From the NCBI GenBank assembly GCA_003762715.1, contig RIBJ01000031.1:1-64000 (forward strand): DNA of 64,000 nucleotides. The letters are read 5' to 3'. Numbering within the stretch: position 1 is the stretch's first letter; each line of letters opens with the position of its first letter. This document shows, piece after piece, positions 27,158-36,102 of the stretch. A model generated the notes under the pieces. That model was not told where the DNA came from, ran no database searches, and saw only the letters and a list, made by a program, of their open reading frames with translations. The DNA comes from Muribaculaceae bacterium Isolate-104 (HZI). GTDB taxonomy: Bacteria; Bacteroidota; Bacteroidia; Bacteroidales; Muribaculaceae. The translations under genes were made by a program, and so were the position numbers.

Positions 27158-27637
27158 TCAGATTTCGGGCAACGGCAGTTTGTGGGTATTCTTGACCTCG
27201 TCAAGCACAAAGGAGCTGTTCAGAGAGCCTATGCAGTCGAGGTCGCCGAGAATGCGCAACAGGAATTTCTGATACGATTTCATATCGCGTGTATAAATCT
27301 TCAGCAGAAAATCATAATCGCCGGATATATTGTAGCACTCGGCAATTTCCGGTATGGACTTCACCGCCTCGATAATGCGCATTGCATTTTCGTAGGTGTG
27401 CTGTTTCATCTTCAGGTAACAGAACGCCATGAAGCCGCAATCTATGGTACGCGCGTTCAGCAAAGCTATGTACCGGTCTATAACCCCCTCCCGCTCAAGG
27501 CGTTTAACCCGCTCGAAAGTCGGGGTCGGCGAAAGGTGCACCACTGCTGCCAGCTCCTTGACAGTAAGGCGCGAGTTGTCTTGTAAAGCCGCGAGTATGC
27601 GCACATCGGTAGGGTCGAGAGTGATATTCTTTTTCAT
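27158..27637 (-). CDS. Lrp/AsnC family transcriptional regulator
   Basis: A 159-residue DNA-binding protein of the leucine-responsive/AsnC family. An N-terminal winged helix (DPTDVRILAALQDNSRLT as landmark start DPTDVRIL; helix with LSPTPTFERVKRLEREGVI) is followed by the RAM effector domain (about 70-150) with YNISGDYDFLLKIY. Such proteins sense amino acids and often control the gene they diverge from. Here that is the O-acetylhomoserine sulfhydrylase gene, start to start 166 bp, so control of sulfur-amino-acid synthesis is a reasonable inference. Confidence 0.92.
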   Translation of the reverse strand: MKKNITLDPTDVRILAALQDNSRLTVKELAAVVHLSPTPTFERVKRLEREGVIDRYIALLNARTIDCGFMAFCYLKMKQHTYENAMRIIEAVKSIPEIAECYNISGDYDFLLKIYTRDMKSYQKFLLRILGDLDCIGSLNSSFVLDEVKNTHKLPLPEI

Positions 27638-27707
27638 GTCAGGAATAATATTCGTGAAAATGCCGGCAAAAGCCGCTGTTATCTGAATAATTTTATTGTT
27701 TAGCGCA

Positions 27708-27737
27708 CAAATTTAGTTCAAATATCCAAATAACAAA
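27708..27737 (-). promoter_or_regulatory. Promoter of the Lrp-type gene
   Basis: The minus strand reads TTTG (27734-27737), 18 bp, then TAAATTTG (27708-27715). The spacing is one base shorter than the usual minimum. Confidence 0.5.
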
Positions 27738-27742
27738 AACAT

Positions 27743-27774
27743 ATTGGAATTTCATTACACTCTCTCTAATTTTG
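27743..27774 (+). promoter_or_regulatory. Promoter of the O-acetylhomoserine sulfhydrylase gene
   Basis: ATTG (27743-27746), 20 bp, then TAATTTTG (27767-27774). It abuts the divergent Lrp-type promoter, so one bound regulator could affect both. It excludes the in-frame ATG at 27744 as start. Confidence 0.68.
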
Positions 27775-27803
27775 CATCGGAAAACAATCTAAAAACCGAT
27801 TAT

Positions 27804-29093
27804 ATGTCAACAAAGAAATTACATTTTGAAACATTGCAGCTTCATGTAGGTCAGGAACAGCCGGACCCGGCTTCCGATGCCCGCGCCGTACCTATCTACC
27901 AGACAACTTCTTACGTGTTTCGCGACTCGCAGCATGCCGCCGACCGGTTTGCGCTGAAAGAGCCGGGAAACATCTACGGACGCCTGACCAATTCCACACA
28001 GGATGTTCTTGAAAAGCGCATAGCCGCCCTTGAAGGCGGAGTTGCCGCTCTTGCGGTTGCCAGCGGAGCGGCGGCTGTGACGTATGCTCTTGAAAACATC
28101 ACCCGCACAGGCGACCACATAGTAGCCGCAGACAATATCTACGGCGGGTCGTACAACCTTATAGCCCACACATTCGAGCCGCGCGGCATAGAATCCACAT
28201 TTGTCAATGTGCGCGACCCAAAGGCAGTCGAGGCGGCAATCAAGCCCAACACCAAAGCTATTTTCGCTGAGACATTCGGCAACCCCAACTCCGATGTCAC
28301 CGACCTTGACACCCTTGCGGAGATAGCCCACCGCCACAATCTGCCTCTGATTGTAGACAATACTTTCGGCACACCGTATCTGATGCGCCCGTTCGAGCAC
28401 GGGGCTGACATTGTTGTCCACTCCGCCACAAAGTTCATCGGCGGTCACGGCACAAGCCTCGGCGGTGTCATTGTCGACTCCGGAAAATTTGACTGGAAGG
28501 CGAATGCCGACAAATTTCCCACAATCGCCAAGCCCGACCCCAGCTATCATGGGGCGGTATTTGCCGATGTAGCCGGAGCCGCCGCCTTTGTCACCCGCAT
28601 ACGTGCAGTGATACTTCGCGACACCGGCGCCGCGATATCGCCCTTCAACGCGTTCATACTGCTGCAAGGTCTTGAAACACTTTCTCTGAGAATAGAGCGA
28701 CATGTGGAAAATGCCCTGAAAGTGGTGCAATTCCTTGCAAAACACCCCAAGGTGGCGAAAGTAAATCACCCCTCGCTGCCCGAACACCCCGACCACGAAC
28801 TCTACAACAGATATTTTCCCGACGGAGGCGGCAGTATATTCACTTTCGAACTTAGAGGCGGTGTTGAATCGGCATGGCGCTTCATCGACTCGCTTGAGAT
28901 ATTTTCACTGCTGGCAAACGTTGCCGATGTAAAGAGCCTCGTAATACATCCCTACACCACGACCCACTCGCAGCTCACGCCGGAGGAGGCAGCCGAACAG
29001 CTCATCACACCCTCCACTGTTCGCCTGAGCATAGGCACAGAGCATATCGACGACATAATCGACGACCTCGCACAGGCGCTTGACAAAGCCTGA
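27804..29093 (+). CDS. O-acetylhomoserine sulfhydrylase (aminocarboxypropyltransferase), PLP-dependent
   Basis: Cys/Met-metabolism PLP enzyme, 429 residues, that forms homocysteine from O-acetylhomoserine and sulfide in the cytoplasm. The opening FETLQLHVGQEQPDP, the tyrosine-bearing NIYGRLTNSTQDVLEKR, and the PLP lysine in SATKFIGGHGTSLGG are typical of the MetY/Cys25 group. The long insert around residues 230-280 separates MetY from shorter cystathionine gamma-synthases. The start at 27804 follows from the promoter; the frame's first ATG (27744) lies within the promoter. Divergent from an Lrp-type regulator. The downstream convergent hypothetical gene ends only 6 bp away. Confidence 0.92.
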   Translation: MSTKKLHFETLQLHVGQEQPDPASDARAVPIYQTTSYVFRDSQHAADRFALKEPGNIYGRLTNSTQDVLEKRIAALEGGVAALAVASGAAAVTYALENITRTGDHIVAADNIYGGSYNLIAHTFEPRGIESTFVNVRDPKAVEAAIKPNTKAIFAETFGNPNSDVTDLDTLAEIAHRHNLPLIVDNTFGTPYLMRPFEHGADIVVHSATKFIGGHGTSLGGVIVDSGKFDWKANADKFPTIAKPDPSYHGAVFADVAGAAAFVTRIRAVILRDTGAAISPFNAFILLQGLETLSLRIERHVENALKVVQFLAKHPKVAKVNHPSLPEHPDHELYNRYFPDGGGSIFTFELRGGVESAWRFIDSLEIFSLLANVADVKSLVIHPYTTTHSQLTPEEAAEQLITPSTVRLSIGTEHIDDIIDDLAQALDKA

Positions 29094-29099
29094 CTTGAA

Positions 29100-29717
29100 T
29101 CAAGCGGCTTCAATACACAGCGCTGCAGTGTCATCACTGCGGCGCTGCCGCTTTTTTCCACACTTGCCTGACATATAAGGAGCCAGATAGGCACACCATT
29201 TTTCGCGGGTTACATAGGTGCTTCCGGCAAGGTCGTCGGCAACTTTGCCGAAACGGGCGTTTATCTCCGCGCGAATCTTCTGTTGGCTCGGCAACTCTTC
29301 GCTCGGATGCTCGCGCCACCAGTCGCACACCTGCAGGGCAAGCTCGGCAAGCAACGGTTTGTCGAAACGGCGGAAATCCTTGAATGAATGACAGCTCAGC
29401 ACCCAGCCCACAAGGCCGTTGGCTGCGACTCTCTCGTCAAGATTTTCCGGAGCTTTCTCAGGCAGATAGCCCGGCACAGGCGCTTTTTTGGCGCGGCGCT
29501 CGGCAGCCTTGCGGCGGCGCTCCTCGGCGCGGGCGTCAATGTCGTTTTTAATGCTCATGAACATCTCGGCGGCGTCGATGTTGTCAATCTTAGTTAGGGT
29601 GCCGTCTGTCAGATAGGCTATTACAGCATTCATCACTTCGAGCTGCAGCGATGTGATAAGGGTTGCGATTGTTTCAATCCATTCGATACGGAGGCTGATT
29701 TGTTTTTTCTTTCTCAT
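29100..29717 (-). CDS. Hypothetical protein, charged, phage- or plasmid-type helical (DUF6291-like?)
   Basis: A 205-residue protein with no family I can name with confidence. The first 60 residues are predicted helical and resemble small Bacteroidetes proteins that count growth or control replication (for example EVMNAVIAYLTDG and MFMSIKNDIDARAEERRRKAAERRAK). A strongly basic-acidic coiled segment follows at about 60-80, then a helical domain with WWREHPSEELPSQQKIRAEI. The first part loosely recalls DUF6291, common in prophages, but no phage genes surround it. The start at 29717 follows from a -7 box at 29769-29776, which excludes the longer frame start at 29771. Confidence 0.7.
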   Translation of the reverse strand: MRKKKQISLRIEWIETIATLITSLQLEVMNAVIAYLTDGTLTKIDNIDAAEMFMSIKNDIDARAEERRRKAAERRAKKAPVPGYLPEKAPENLDERVAANGLVGWVLSCHSFKDFRRFDKPLLAELALQVCDWWREHPSEELPSQQKIRAEINARFGKVADDLAGSTYVTREKWCAYLAPYMSGKCGKKRQRRSDDTAALCIEAA

Positions 29718-29768
29718 TTTTTTGTGTGTGTTTATTGTTCGTGTGTTTTTAAATTGTTTGCATGTGTG

Positions 29769-29776
29769 CAAAGTTA
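29769..29776 (-). promoter_or_regulatory. -7 element for the hypothetical gene
   Basis: The minus strand reads TAACTTTG. No TTTG is found at the -33 position. It decides the start codon at 29717. Confidence 0.5.
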
Positions 29777-29926
29777 CGATACGAATCAGCCGGATATTGT
29801 CTTAATTTTCACACTCGTGAATGTTAAAAATGCAACGAGCTAAGCATCTGCCACTTACCTTTACAAAATCGGGTAAGTGTTAAAATTTCAGAGAGCAAGT
29901 GTTAATTCGCAGGAAATGAAAAAGAA

Positions 29927-29963
29927 TCCGCCTCCGAGCGGACACAGTGTACGGAATCGGACA
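29927..29963 (+). promoter_or_regulatory. Candidate upstream activator sites for a sigma-54 activator
   Basis: Two dyads lie in tandem: TCCGC, 6 nt, GCGGA (29927-29942) and TGTACGGAATCGGACA (29948-29963, dyad TGTnCG..CGnACA). Their centres are 21 bp apart, two helical turns, and about 80-100 bp upstream of the predicted sigma-54 start. That is the usual placement of NtrC-type activator sites. Another dyad (CACTTACC/GGTAAGTG, 29852-29879) lies further upstream. Confidence 0.45.
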
Positions 29964-30007
29964 CCGGCCCAAAGCACTAACCCCTTAACGAACAACGCAT
30001 TGCCACT

Positions 30008-30024
30008 TTGGCACGGTTTATGCA
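30008..30024 (+). promoter_or_regulatory. Sigma-54 promoter of the export operon
   Basis: TTGGCACGGTTTATGCA matches the sigma-54 consensus YTGGCACGrnnnTTGCW at every defined base but one (A for the first T of TTGC). GG (30010-30011) and GC (30022-30023) have the required -24/-12 spacing. The predicted transcript begins near 30036, 32 bp before the start codon at 30068. No housekeeping-type promoter was seen here. Confidence 0.78.
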
Positions 30025-30067
30025 ACATATATTGGCACATCACTACGAAAACAATAATTATCCGACT

Positions 30068-31324
30068 ATGGACAGAGAAATACCAAAATCAGAACGGCTC
30101 AGAGCCAAACGCATAACCATAATAAAATGGGCAGCCGGAGCTGTGAGCTTTGCCGTCGTTATAGCAATTCTCATATCGATGATGCGCAAAAGCGTGTATG
30201 CGGAGGACCTTAACATTGTAACTGCCGACACCGGCACTATAGAAACATCGGTCAACGCCTCCGGAAAAGTGACTCCCGCTTTTGAAGAGATTATCAACTC
30301 GCCGATTTCAACCCGCATTGTAGAAGTGTACTCGCGCGAAGGCGACAGCGTGCAGCCCGGCACACCGCTTCTGCGCCTTGACCTCCAGAGCGCCGAAACC
30401 GAGATAAACAACATGGGCGACGAGCGGAGAATGAAACAGTATGAGCTTGAACAAACCCGGCTCAACAACCACACATATCTTTCAAATCTTGAAATGCAGG
30501 TCAAGGTCAAGGAAATGGATGTGAACCGCAAAAAGGTAGAGGTTACAAACGAACGGCGCCTTGACTCGCTCGGCTCCGGCACCGGCGACCGTGTACGCGA
30601 GGCTGAACTCGCCTACAACACCGGCAAGCTCGAGCTCGAACAGCTTCGCCAGCAGCTTGCAAACGAACGTCAGGTGCGCGACGCTTCTCTAAAGATGAAA
30701 CGCCTGGAACTTGACATCTTTGAAAAGAACTTCGCCGAAAAGATGCGCACCCTCGAAGATGCCCGCATACGCGCCCCGAGAGCCGCAACCCTCACATACA
30801 TCAACAACCAGATCGGTCAGCAGATAGGACAAGGCGAGAAGGTTGCGGTGATTTCCGACCTGAGCCACTTCAAGGTCGACGCCGATATATCTGACAGCTA
30901 CGGCGACCGTGTAAGCGTAGGGTCAAGAGCCATTGTGAGAATAGGCAAGACACGCCTTGAAGGCACTGTGAGCAACATTACCCCTCTTAGCAAAAACGGG
31001 GTGATTTCATTTACCGTCACCCTTGCCGACGACGACAACGCCCGCCTGCGCAGCGGTTTGAAAACCGATGTGTATGTGATGTGCGACATAAAGGATGAAG
31101 CCGTGCGCATAGCCACCGGTTCTTATTTCAAGGGACCCGGCGAATACGAGCTGTTTGTGCAAAACGGCGAGGGTGAGCTTAACCGCCGCAAGGTGCGCCT
31201 CGGCGACAGCAATTTCGAGTATGTGGAAGTTGTGGAGGGTCTCAGACCCGGCGAAAAAGTGGTAATATCCGACATGTCCAGCTTCAACAATTCCAAGACA
31301 ATAAAATTGAATCACAAGAAATAA
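30068..31324 (+). CDS. Membrane-fusion (HlyD/MacA-type) periplasmic adaptor
   Basis: Adaptor joining an inner-membrane ABC transporter to an outer-membrane channel. The 418-residue protein has one N-terminal membrane anchor (about residues 17-40). A split biotinyl-lipoyl domain follows (GKVTPAFEEIINSPISTRIVEVYSREGDSVQPG as landmarks SPISTRI and GDSVQPGTPLL), then a long alpha-hairpin (about 115-225) and beta-barrel and membrane-proximal domains to the end. The start at 30068 is used because the frame start at 30008 lies inside the sigma-54 promoter. First gene of the operon; 12 bp to the ATPase gene. Confidence 0.9.
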   Translation: MDREIPKSERLRAKRITIIKWAAGAVSFAVVIAILISMMRKSVYAEDLNIVTADTGTIETSVNASGKVTPAFEEIINSPISTRIVEVYSREGDSVQPGTPLLRLDLQSAETEINNMGDERRMKQYELEQTRLNNHTYLSNLEMQVKVKEMDVNRKKVEVTNERRLDSLGSGTGDRVREAELAYNTGKLELEQLRQQLANERQVRDASLKMKRLELDIFEKNFAEKMRTLEDARIRAPRAATLTYINNQIGQQIGQGEKVAVISDLSHFKVDADISDSYGDRVSVGSRAIVRIGKTRLEGTVSNITPLSKNGVISFTVTLADDDNARLRSGLKTDVYVMCDIKDEAVRIATGSYFKGPGEYELFVQNGEGELNRRKVRLGDSNFEYVEVVEGLRPGEKVVISDMSSFNNSKTIKLNHKK

Positions 31325-31336
31325 ACTCTTAACATC

Positions 31337-32011
31337 ATGGCTATCATTTCAGTAAAAAACGTAAATAAAGTATATCGCACCGACGAAATCGAAACCACCG
31401 CTCTTGAAAATGTCAATCTTGAGGTGGAAAAAGGCGAGTTCATATCCATAATGGGTCCCTCGGGCTGCGGCAAATCCACCCTCCTTAATATAATAGGGCT
31501 TCTTGACACCCCGACATCCGGCAGCGTTGAAATAAAGGCAACCGACACTACCGGAATGAAAGACAAAGCCCTGGCAGCTTTCCGCAACCACAACCTGGGC
31601 TTTGTGTTCCAGAGTTTCCACCTCATACCCTCGCTCAATGTCACCGACAATGTGGAGCTACCGCTCATTTACCGCAGCGGCATCGGCGAGAGCGAACGCA
31701 AGGCTATGGTAAAAGATGTACTCGACCGCGTGGGGCTGTCTCACCGCATGCGCCACATGCCCTCGCAGCTTTCAGGCGGACAGTGCCAGCGCGTGGCTAT
31801 AGCCCGTGCCATAGTCGGCAATCCGGAAATTATTCTCGCCGACGAACCCACCGGCAACCTTGACTCCAAAATGGGTGCCGAGGTAATGGAACTGCTTCAC
31901 CGCCTCAACAAGGAGGACTCGCGCACAATAGTAATGGTTACCCACAACGAAGAGCAGGCAAGACAGACCGACCGCATAGTACGGTTCTTTGACGGAAGAC
32001 AGGTGCTATGA
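31337..32011 (+). CDS. ABC transporter ATP-binding protein, MacB/LolD type
   Basis: A 224-residue cytoplasmic ATPase subunit. Walker A is GPSGCGKST (about 37-45), the signature is LSGGQCQR (about 141-148), and Walker B is IILADEPTG. The domain opens like the LolD/MacB/FtsE group ([15 protein letters not shown]), which couples to FtsX-fold permeases and works by mechanotransmission without moving substrate through the membrane. It lies between the adaptor and two FtsX-type permeases, completing a tripartite pump with the TolC-type gene. Confidence 0.95.
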   Translation: MAIISVKNVNKVYRTDEIETTALENVNLEVEKGEFISIMGPSGCGKSTLLNIIGLLDTPTSGSVEIKATDTTGMKDKALAAFRNHNLGFVFQSFHLIPSLNVTDNVELPLIYRSGIGESERKAMVKDVLDRVGLSHRMRHMPSQLSGGQCQRVAIARAIVGNPEIILADEPTGNLDSKMGAEVMELLHRLNKEDSRTIVMVTHNEEQARQTDRIVRFFDGRQVL

Positions 32012-32053
32012 TTGCGCGTCAAGACGAATAAACCAACATACTCCTTAATTATT

Positions 32054-33316
32054 ATGAAACAGATATTAAATGAACTCAGACAGCAACCGCTTGTGAGCTT
32101 GATAAGCATTGTCGGCACAGCCCTGTCAATATTTCTCATAATGCTGGTGGTAATGCTCCAGCAGGTAAAGGTTGCTGATTTCGCGCCGGAGAGCAACCGG
32201 TCGCGGATGCTGCACTGGAAATTCGCCAGCATACGCCACACAAGCTGGGGAGAGGATGCAAGCAGCAACGGACCGATGAGCTCCTCGACAATAAAGGCGC
32301 TTTTCGGCGACCTTGAATCGGCGGAGGCTGTGACCGCTTACAAATCGTTTTGCGACGTAAGCTCGGCGGCTCTTCCCGGCGAGACTCCAATAGCGGTAAA
32401 AATGAAGGCGACCGACGCTAATTTCTTCCGGGTGTTTGACCTTGACTTCATAGCAGGCGAGCCGTTCAGCCAGGCATCTTTCGAATCGTCACTGCCGGAA
32501 ATAGTCATTTCCGAATCGGTTGCGCGGAGTGTATTCAAAACAACCGACGTGGTCGGTCGCGAAATGCTTCTGGACCTGGTGCCGTTCAAAGTTACCGGTG
32601 TTGTGAAGGATGTGAGCCGGCTCGCCGACAAAGCTTACGCAGAGGTGTGGGTTCCTTACACCACAGCAGGTGTTGACCGCAACAACTGGAACAACGGACA
32701 CATGGGCTTGCTCAGCGCAACCATACTGGCACGGCACAAAAATGATTTTCCGGAGATACGCCACGAACTCGACCGGCGTCTGGCTCAGATAAACACTACC
32801 ATGAAAGCCGCCGACGGCTTCGAATTCATAAGCCACGAACGCCCCTACGACCAGGAAACCGATGTAGCCACTCTTTACGCCAACCTCAACCCGGACATGG
32901 CGAAAGTGCGCCGGTCAAGCCTCATTGTCTACGCAATACTGCTCATTGTCCCGGCTATAAACCTCAGCTCAATGACACGCAGCCGCATGCGCCGGCGCAT
33001 AGCTGAAATAGGTGTGAGGCGCGCTTTCGGAGCCACTGTTTCGCGCATCACACTGACACTGATTTATGAAAACCTCATTGTAACCCTTGTTGCCGGAGCT
33101 GTAGGACTGCTTCTGTGCGTTGTATTCTCCTGGCTGTGCGGCTCCTATCTTTTCTCCGTCTCCGACAGCCGCATTTCGGCAGAAATGATTTTACAGTGGA
33201 GCACATTCGGACTCGCCATGATGTTCTGCTTTATACTAAACCTGCTGTGCAGCGCCCTCCCGGCTTGGAAATCGGCACGCACAGGTATTGTTGAATCTCT
33301 TTCAGGAACCCGCTGA
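32054..33316 (+). CDS. ABC transporter permease, FtsX/MacB type (first)
   Basis: A 420-residue inner-membrane permease. One membrane helix near the N-terminus (about 18-40), a large periplasmic MacB_PCD-like domain (about 45-285), and three C-terminal helices form the FtsX fold. EIGVRRAFGATVSRI (landmark GVRRAFGA) is the conserved FtsX-domain motif before the third helix. The start at 32054 gives the usual Bacteroidetes N-terminus MKQILNELRQQPLVS; the frame opens at a TTG (32012) that is unlikely to be used. It is paired with a second permease immediately downstream, suggesting a heterodimer. Confidence 0.92.
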   Translation: MKQILNELRQQPLVSLISIVGTALSIFLIMLVVMLQQVKVADFAPESNRSRMLHWKFASIRHTSWGEDASSNGPMSSSTIKALFGDLESAEAVTAYKSFCDVSSAALPGETPIAVKMKATDANFFRVFDLDFIAGEPFSQASFESSLPEIVISESVARSVFKTTDVVGREMLLDLVPFKVTGVVKDVSRLADKAYAEVWVPYTTAGVDRNNWNNGHMGLLSATILARHKNDFPEIRHELDRRLAQINTTMKAADGFEFISHERPYDQETDVATLYANLNPDMAKVRRSSLIVYAILLIVPAINLSSMTRSRMRRRIAEIGVRRAFGATVSRITLTLIYENLIVTLVAGAVGLLLCVVFSWLCGSYLFSVSDSRISAEMILQWSTFGLAMMFCFILNLLCSALPAWKSARTGIVESLSGTR

Positions 33317-33331
33317 CATATAGTTACAGAT

Positions 33332-34576
33332 ATGAAAAAGAAACTTTTAAGACAGATGCTTAACGAATGGCGGTCCAATGTGTGGATTGTCATAGAATTT
33401 ATAATTGTGAGCGTTGTGCTGTGGTATATCAGCGACTACCTGTTTGCCACATACTCAATGGCAAACCGTCCCAAGGGCTTCGACTCGGAGCACTGCTATC
33501 TGCTTACCCTGCATGACCTCACCAGCCAAAGCCCGAAGTTTATCGAAAACCGCACCATAGAGCAGAAAGCGGAAGACCTCCGCGAAATCATGGAGCGACT
33601 GAGACGCCGTCCGGAAATCGAAGCCGTAAGTCTTTCCATCAACTCGTACCCCTACAACGGCAGCGACAGCGAAATATCATTCGGTTACGATTCAATAAGG
33701 AATTCCGGACTGCACCGCGTGGCTACAGCCGATTTTGTGAAAGTGTTTCGCTACGAGGGCATCAATGGCGAAACACCCGAACAGCTCGCAAAAGAGCTTG
33801 AAGAGGGCAAGATACTCCTCAGCGACAACTTTTTCACATATTCCAACGCCAAGGCTCTTCGGGTAAGTGAAATAGGGCCCGACAGAATATATCTCGACAA
33901 CGACACCTCGTTTATACAGACAGGCACTCCGTTGAAACCGGTGCGCTATGATGATTTTCACAAATGGAGCGTGTTTGCCCTGTTTTCCAGAGAGACTGAG
34001 TCACCCCAGGCGATGCTTTGGATGTCAGAGCTTTGCATAAGGGTGCGCCCCGACATGGACAAGGATATCATACAAACCCTTATGAAAGAGGCGCAGACAC
34101 AGTTTCATGTAGGCAACTTTGTACTGAACGATGTGGAATCGTTTGATTCTATCCGGCAACAGTATCACCAGGGCGACTATGACCGCCGGCGCAACTACTT
34201 GGTGGGCATGGGCTTCATGATGCTCAACATTTTCCTCGGACTGCTCGGTACATTCTGGTTTCGCACCCAGCAGAGAGTGCAGGAAGTGGCGTTGCGCAAA
34301 GTCAACGGAGCCACAGACCGTTCGGTGTCCGGACGCCTTGTAAGCGAAGGCCTCATACTTCTCGCGGCAGCGACACCGATAGCCGTGTGCATCGATGCAA
34401 TTCTCGCCAAATACGAATTCAACGAGTGGCTTGACGGCTACCTTGTGTGGTCACACCTTGCTGTCAACGCCGCAATCACCTTTGTCCTTATGGCGCTGAT
34501 GGTTGTGGCGGGCATACTGTTCCCGGCTTGGCGGGCTATGAAAATACAGCCTGCCGAGGCTCTTAAAGATGAGTAA
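33332..34576 (+). CDS. ABC transporter permease, FtsX/MacB type (second)
   Basis: A 414-residue paralogue of the upstream permease with the same topology: N-terminal helix (about 15-38, beginning KLLRQMLNEWRSNVW), periplasmic domain (about 40-285), three C-terminal helices and the FtsX motif VALRKVNGAT. The periplasmic domain is divergent from the first permease, so the pair probably forms a heterodimer. The substrate is unknown; relatives export peptides, lipoproteins or antimicrobials, or sense them. Confidence 0.9.
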   Translation: MKKKLLRQMLNEWRSNVWIVIEFIIVSVVLWYISDYLFATYSMANRPKGFDSEHCYLLTLHDLTSQSPKFIENRTIEQKAEDLREIMERLRRRPEIEAVSLSINSYPYNGSDSEISFGYDSIRNSGLHRVATADFVKVFRYEGINGETPEQLAKELEEGKILLSDNFFTYSNAKALRVSEIGPDRIYLDNDTSFIQTGTPLKPVRYDDFHKWSVFALFSRETESPQAMLWMSELCIRVRPDMDKDIIQTLMKEAQTQFHVGNFVLNDVESFDSIRQQYHQGDYDRRRNYLVGMGFMMLNIFLGLLGTFWFRTQQRVQEVALRKVNGATDRSVSGRLVSEGLILLAAATPIAVCIDAILAKYEFNEWLDGYLVWSHLAVNAAITFVLMALMVVAGILFPAWRAMKIQPAEALKDE

Positions 34577-34600
34577 TCAGCCTGTAAAACCGCAATGATT

Positions 34601-36073
34601 ATGAAAAGAACCGCAATAATTTCAATGTTTCTGGCATCTGTTTCCGCTCTTAGCGGAGCCACGCCGATACATCTGTCTCTTGACGAAGCCATTTTCCGCG
34701 CCCGTGCCCGGAGTGTGGACGCGGCGGTGGCGCTCAACGAGCTGAAAAGCTCGTACTGGGAGTACCGCACCTATCGCGCCGACCTGCTGCCCGAGGTAAA
34801 TTTCGCCGCCACCCTGCCGGCATACCGCAAGCAGTACAGCTCATACATGAACGAGTCAGGCTCGTTTTCCTTTGTACCCAACAACTACCTGGAGATGAGC
34901 GGAGAGCTGTCGATAGACCAGAAGATATGGTTTACCGGAGGCACACTGTCGCTCAACACTTCCATTGACTATCTCAGGCAACTCAGCGGCGACAAGTACA
35001 ACCGTTTCATGACCATTCCTGTTGCGCTGACTCTCAACCAGCCGGTGTTCGGGGTCAACTCCGTGAAATGGAACAGAAAGATTGAGCCGGTGCGCTACGC
35101 CGAGGCCAAGGCGCAGTTTCTGTCTGCGACAGAGGGGGTTGCGATGACAGCAATAAACTACTTTTTCAATCTGCTCATGGCAAAAGAAAACCTGTCCATA
35201 GCCCGGCAGAACCTTGACAACGCCACCAGGCTCTACGAAGTGGCGAAAGAAAAGCGTGCAATGGGGCAGATTAGCGAAAACGACCTTTTGCAGATGGAGC
35301 TTAACCTGCTCAACGCCAGCTCTGACCTCACCGAATGCCAGAGCAACTTCAAAAGCAACATGTTTACCCTGCGCTCTTTTCTCGACTATGGCGAGGATGT
35401 GGAAATAGAACCCGAAGCCCCGGCAATGGTTCCGGTAATAGATGTGACTTACGCCGATGCGCTTGACAAGGCGCTTGCCAACAACAAATTTGCCAAAAAC
35501 CTGCGCCGCCGGCAGCTTGAAGCCGACTACGAAGTGGCGAAAGCTAAATCAAACATGCGCGAAATAAATCTTTTCGCCCAGGTGGGCTACACCGGCACCG
35601 ACCACACATTCGGAGACTCATACCGCCGCCTTAAAGACAACCAGATAGTTGAGGTAGGTGTAAAGATACCGCTGGTGGACTGGGGCAAACGCCGGGGTCA
35701 GGTGAAAGTGGCGCAGAGCAACCGCGAGGTGGTTGAAAGCCGTCTGCGTCAGGAAACACAGAATTTCAATCAGGACATTTTCATTCTGGTAGAACGGTTT
35801 TGCAACCAACAGCAGCAGCTCCTCATAGCCGACAAGGCTTCTGCCATTGCCCAGAAACGCTACGACACCAATGTCGAGACCTACCTGATAGGACGGATAT
35901 CGACACTCGACCTGAACGACTCGCAGGTCAAGAAGGATGAAAGCCGGCAGGAATACATCAACCAGCTGTTTCGGTACTGGTATTATTTCTATCAGCTGCG
36001 TTCACTGACTCTGTGGGACTTCGAGCGCGGCACCGACATTGACGCCGACATTGACAGAATCGTAAAAAATTAG
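34601..36073 (+). CDS. TolC-family outer-membrane channel
   Basis: A 490-residue outer-membrane efflux protein with a signal peptide (about 1-21) and two outer-membrane-efflux repeats with long helices: HLSLDEAIFRARA near the N-terminus and VTYADALDKALANNK at the second repeat. PLVDWGKRRGQVKVAQ is the typical second-repeat turn. It provides the exit duct for the adaptor-ABC complex encoded just upstream. ATG at 34601 is preferred over 34595 because it starts directly with the basic signal peptide region (MKR). The end of the gene contains a housekeeping-type promoter for the regulator genes. Confidence 0.93.
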   Translation: MKRTAIISMFLASVSALSGATPIHLSLDEAIFRARARSVDAAVALNELKSSYWEYRTYRADLLPEVNFAATLPAYRKQYSSYMNESGSFSFVPNNYLEMSGELSIDQKIWFTGGTLSLNTSIDYLRQLSGDKYNRFMTIPVALTLNQPVFGVNSVKWNRKIEPVRYAEAKAQFLSATEGVAMTAINYFFNLLMAKENLSIARQNLDNATRLYEVAKEKRAMGQISENDLLQMELNLLNASSDLTECQSNFKSNMFTLRSFLDYGEDVEIEPEAPAMVPVIDVTYADALDKALANNKFAKNLRRRQLEADYEVAKAKSNMREINLFAQVGYTGTDHTFGDSYRRLKDNQIVEVGVKIPLVDWGKRRGQVKVAQSNREVVESRLRQETQNFNQDIFILVERFCNQQQQLLIADKASAIAQKRYDTNVETYLIGRISTLDLNDSQVKKDESRQEYINQLFRYWYYFYQLRSLTLWDFERGTDIDADIDRIVKN

Positions 36074-36082
36074 CTATCTTTG
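36050..36082 (+). promoter_or_regulatory. Internal promoter for the sigma-54 activator and kinase genes
   Basis: ATTG (36050-36053), 21 bp, then TATCTTTG (36075-36082) fits the Bacteroides primary-sigma pattern. It lies across the end of the tolC gene, 20 bp before the regulator start, and could supply a basal level of the two-component system independent of sigma-54. Confidence 0.62.
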
Positions 36083-36102
36083 TATCTGAATAGCTTCATT
36101 TT

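Noticed and set aside
27640-27803. S-box or other riboswitch before the O-acetylhomoserine sulfhydrylase gene
   Set aside because: The leader after the promoter is only about 25 nt, too short for a riboswitch.
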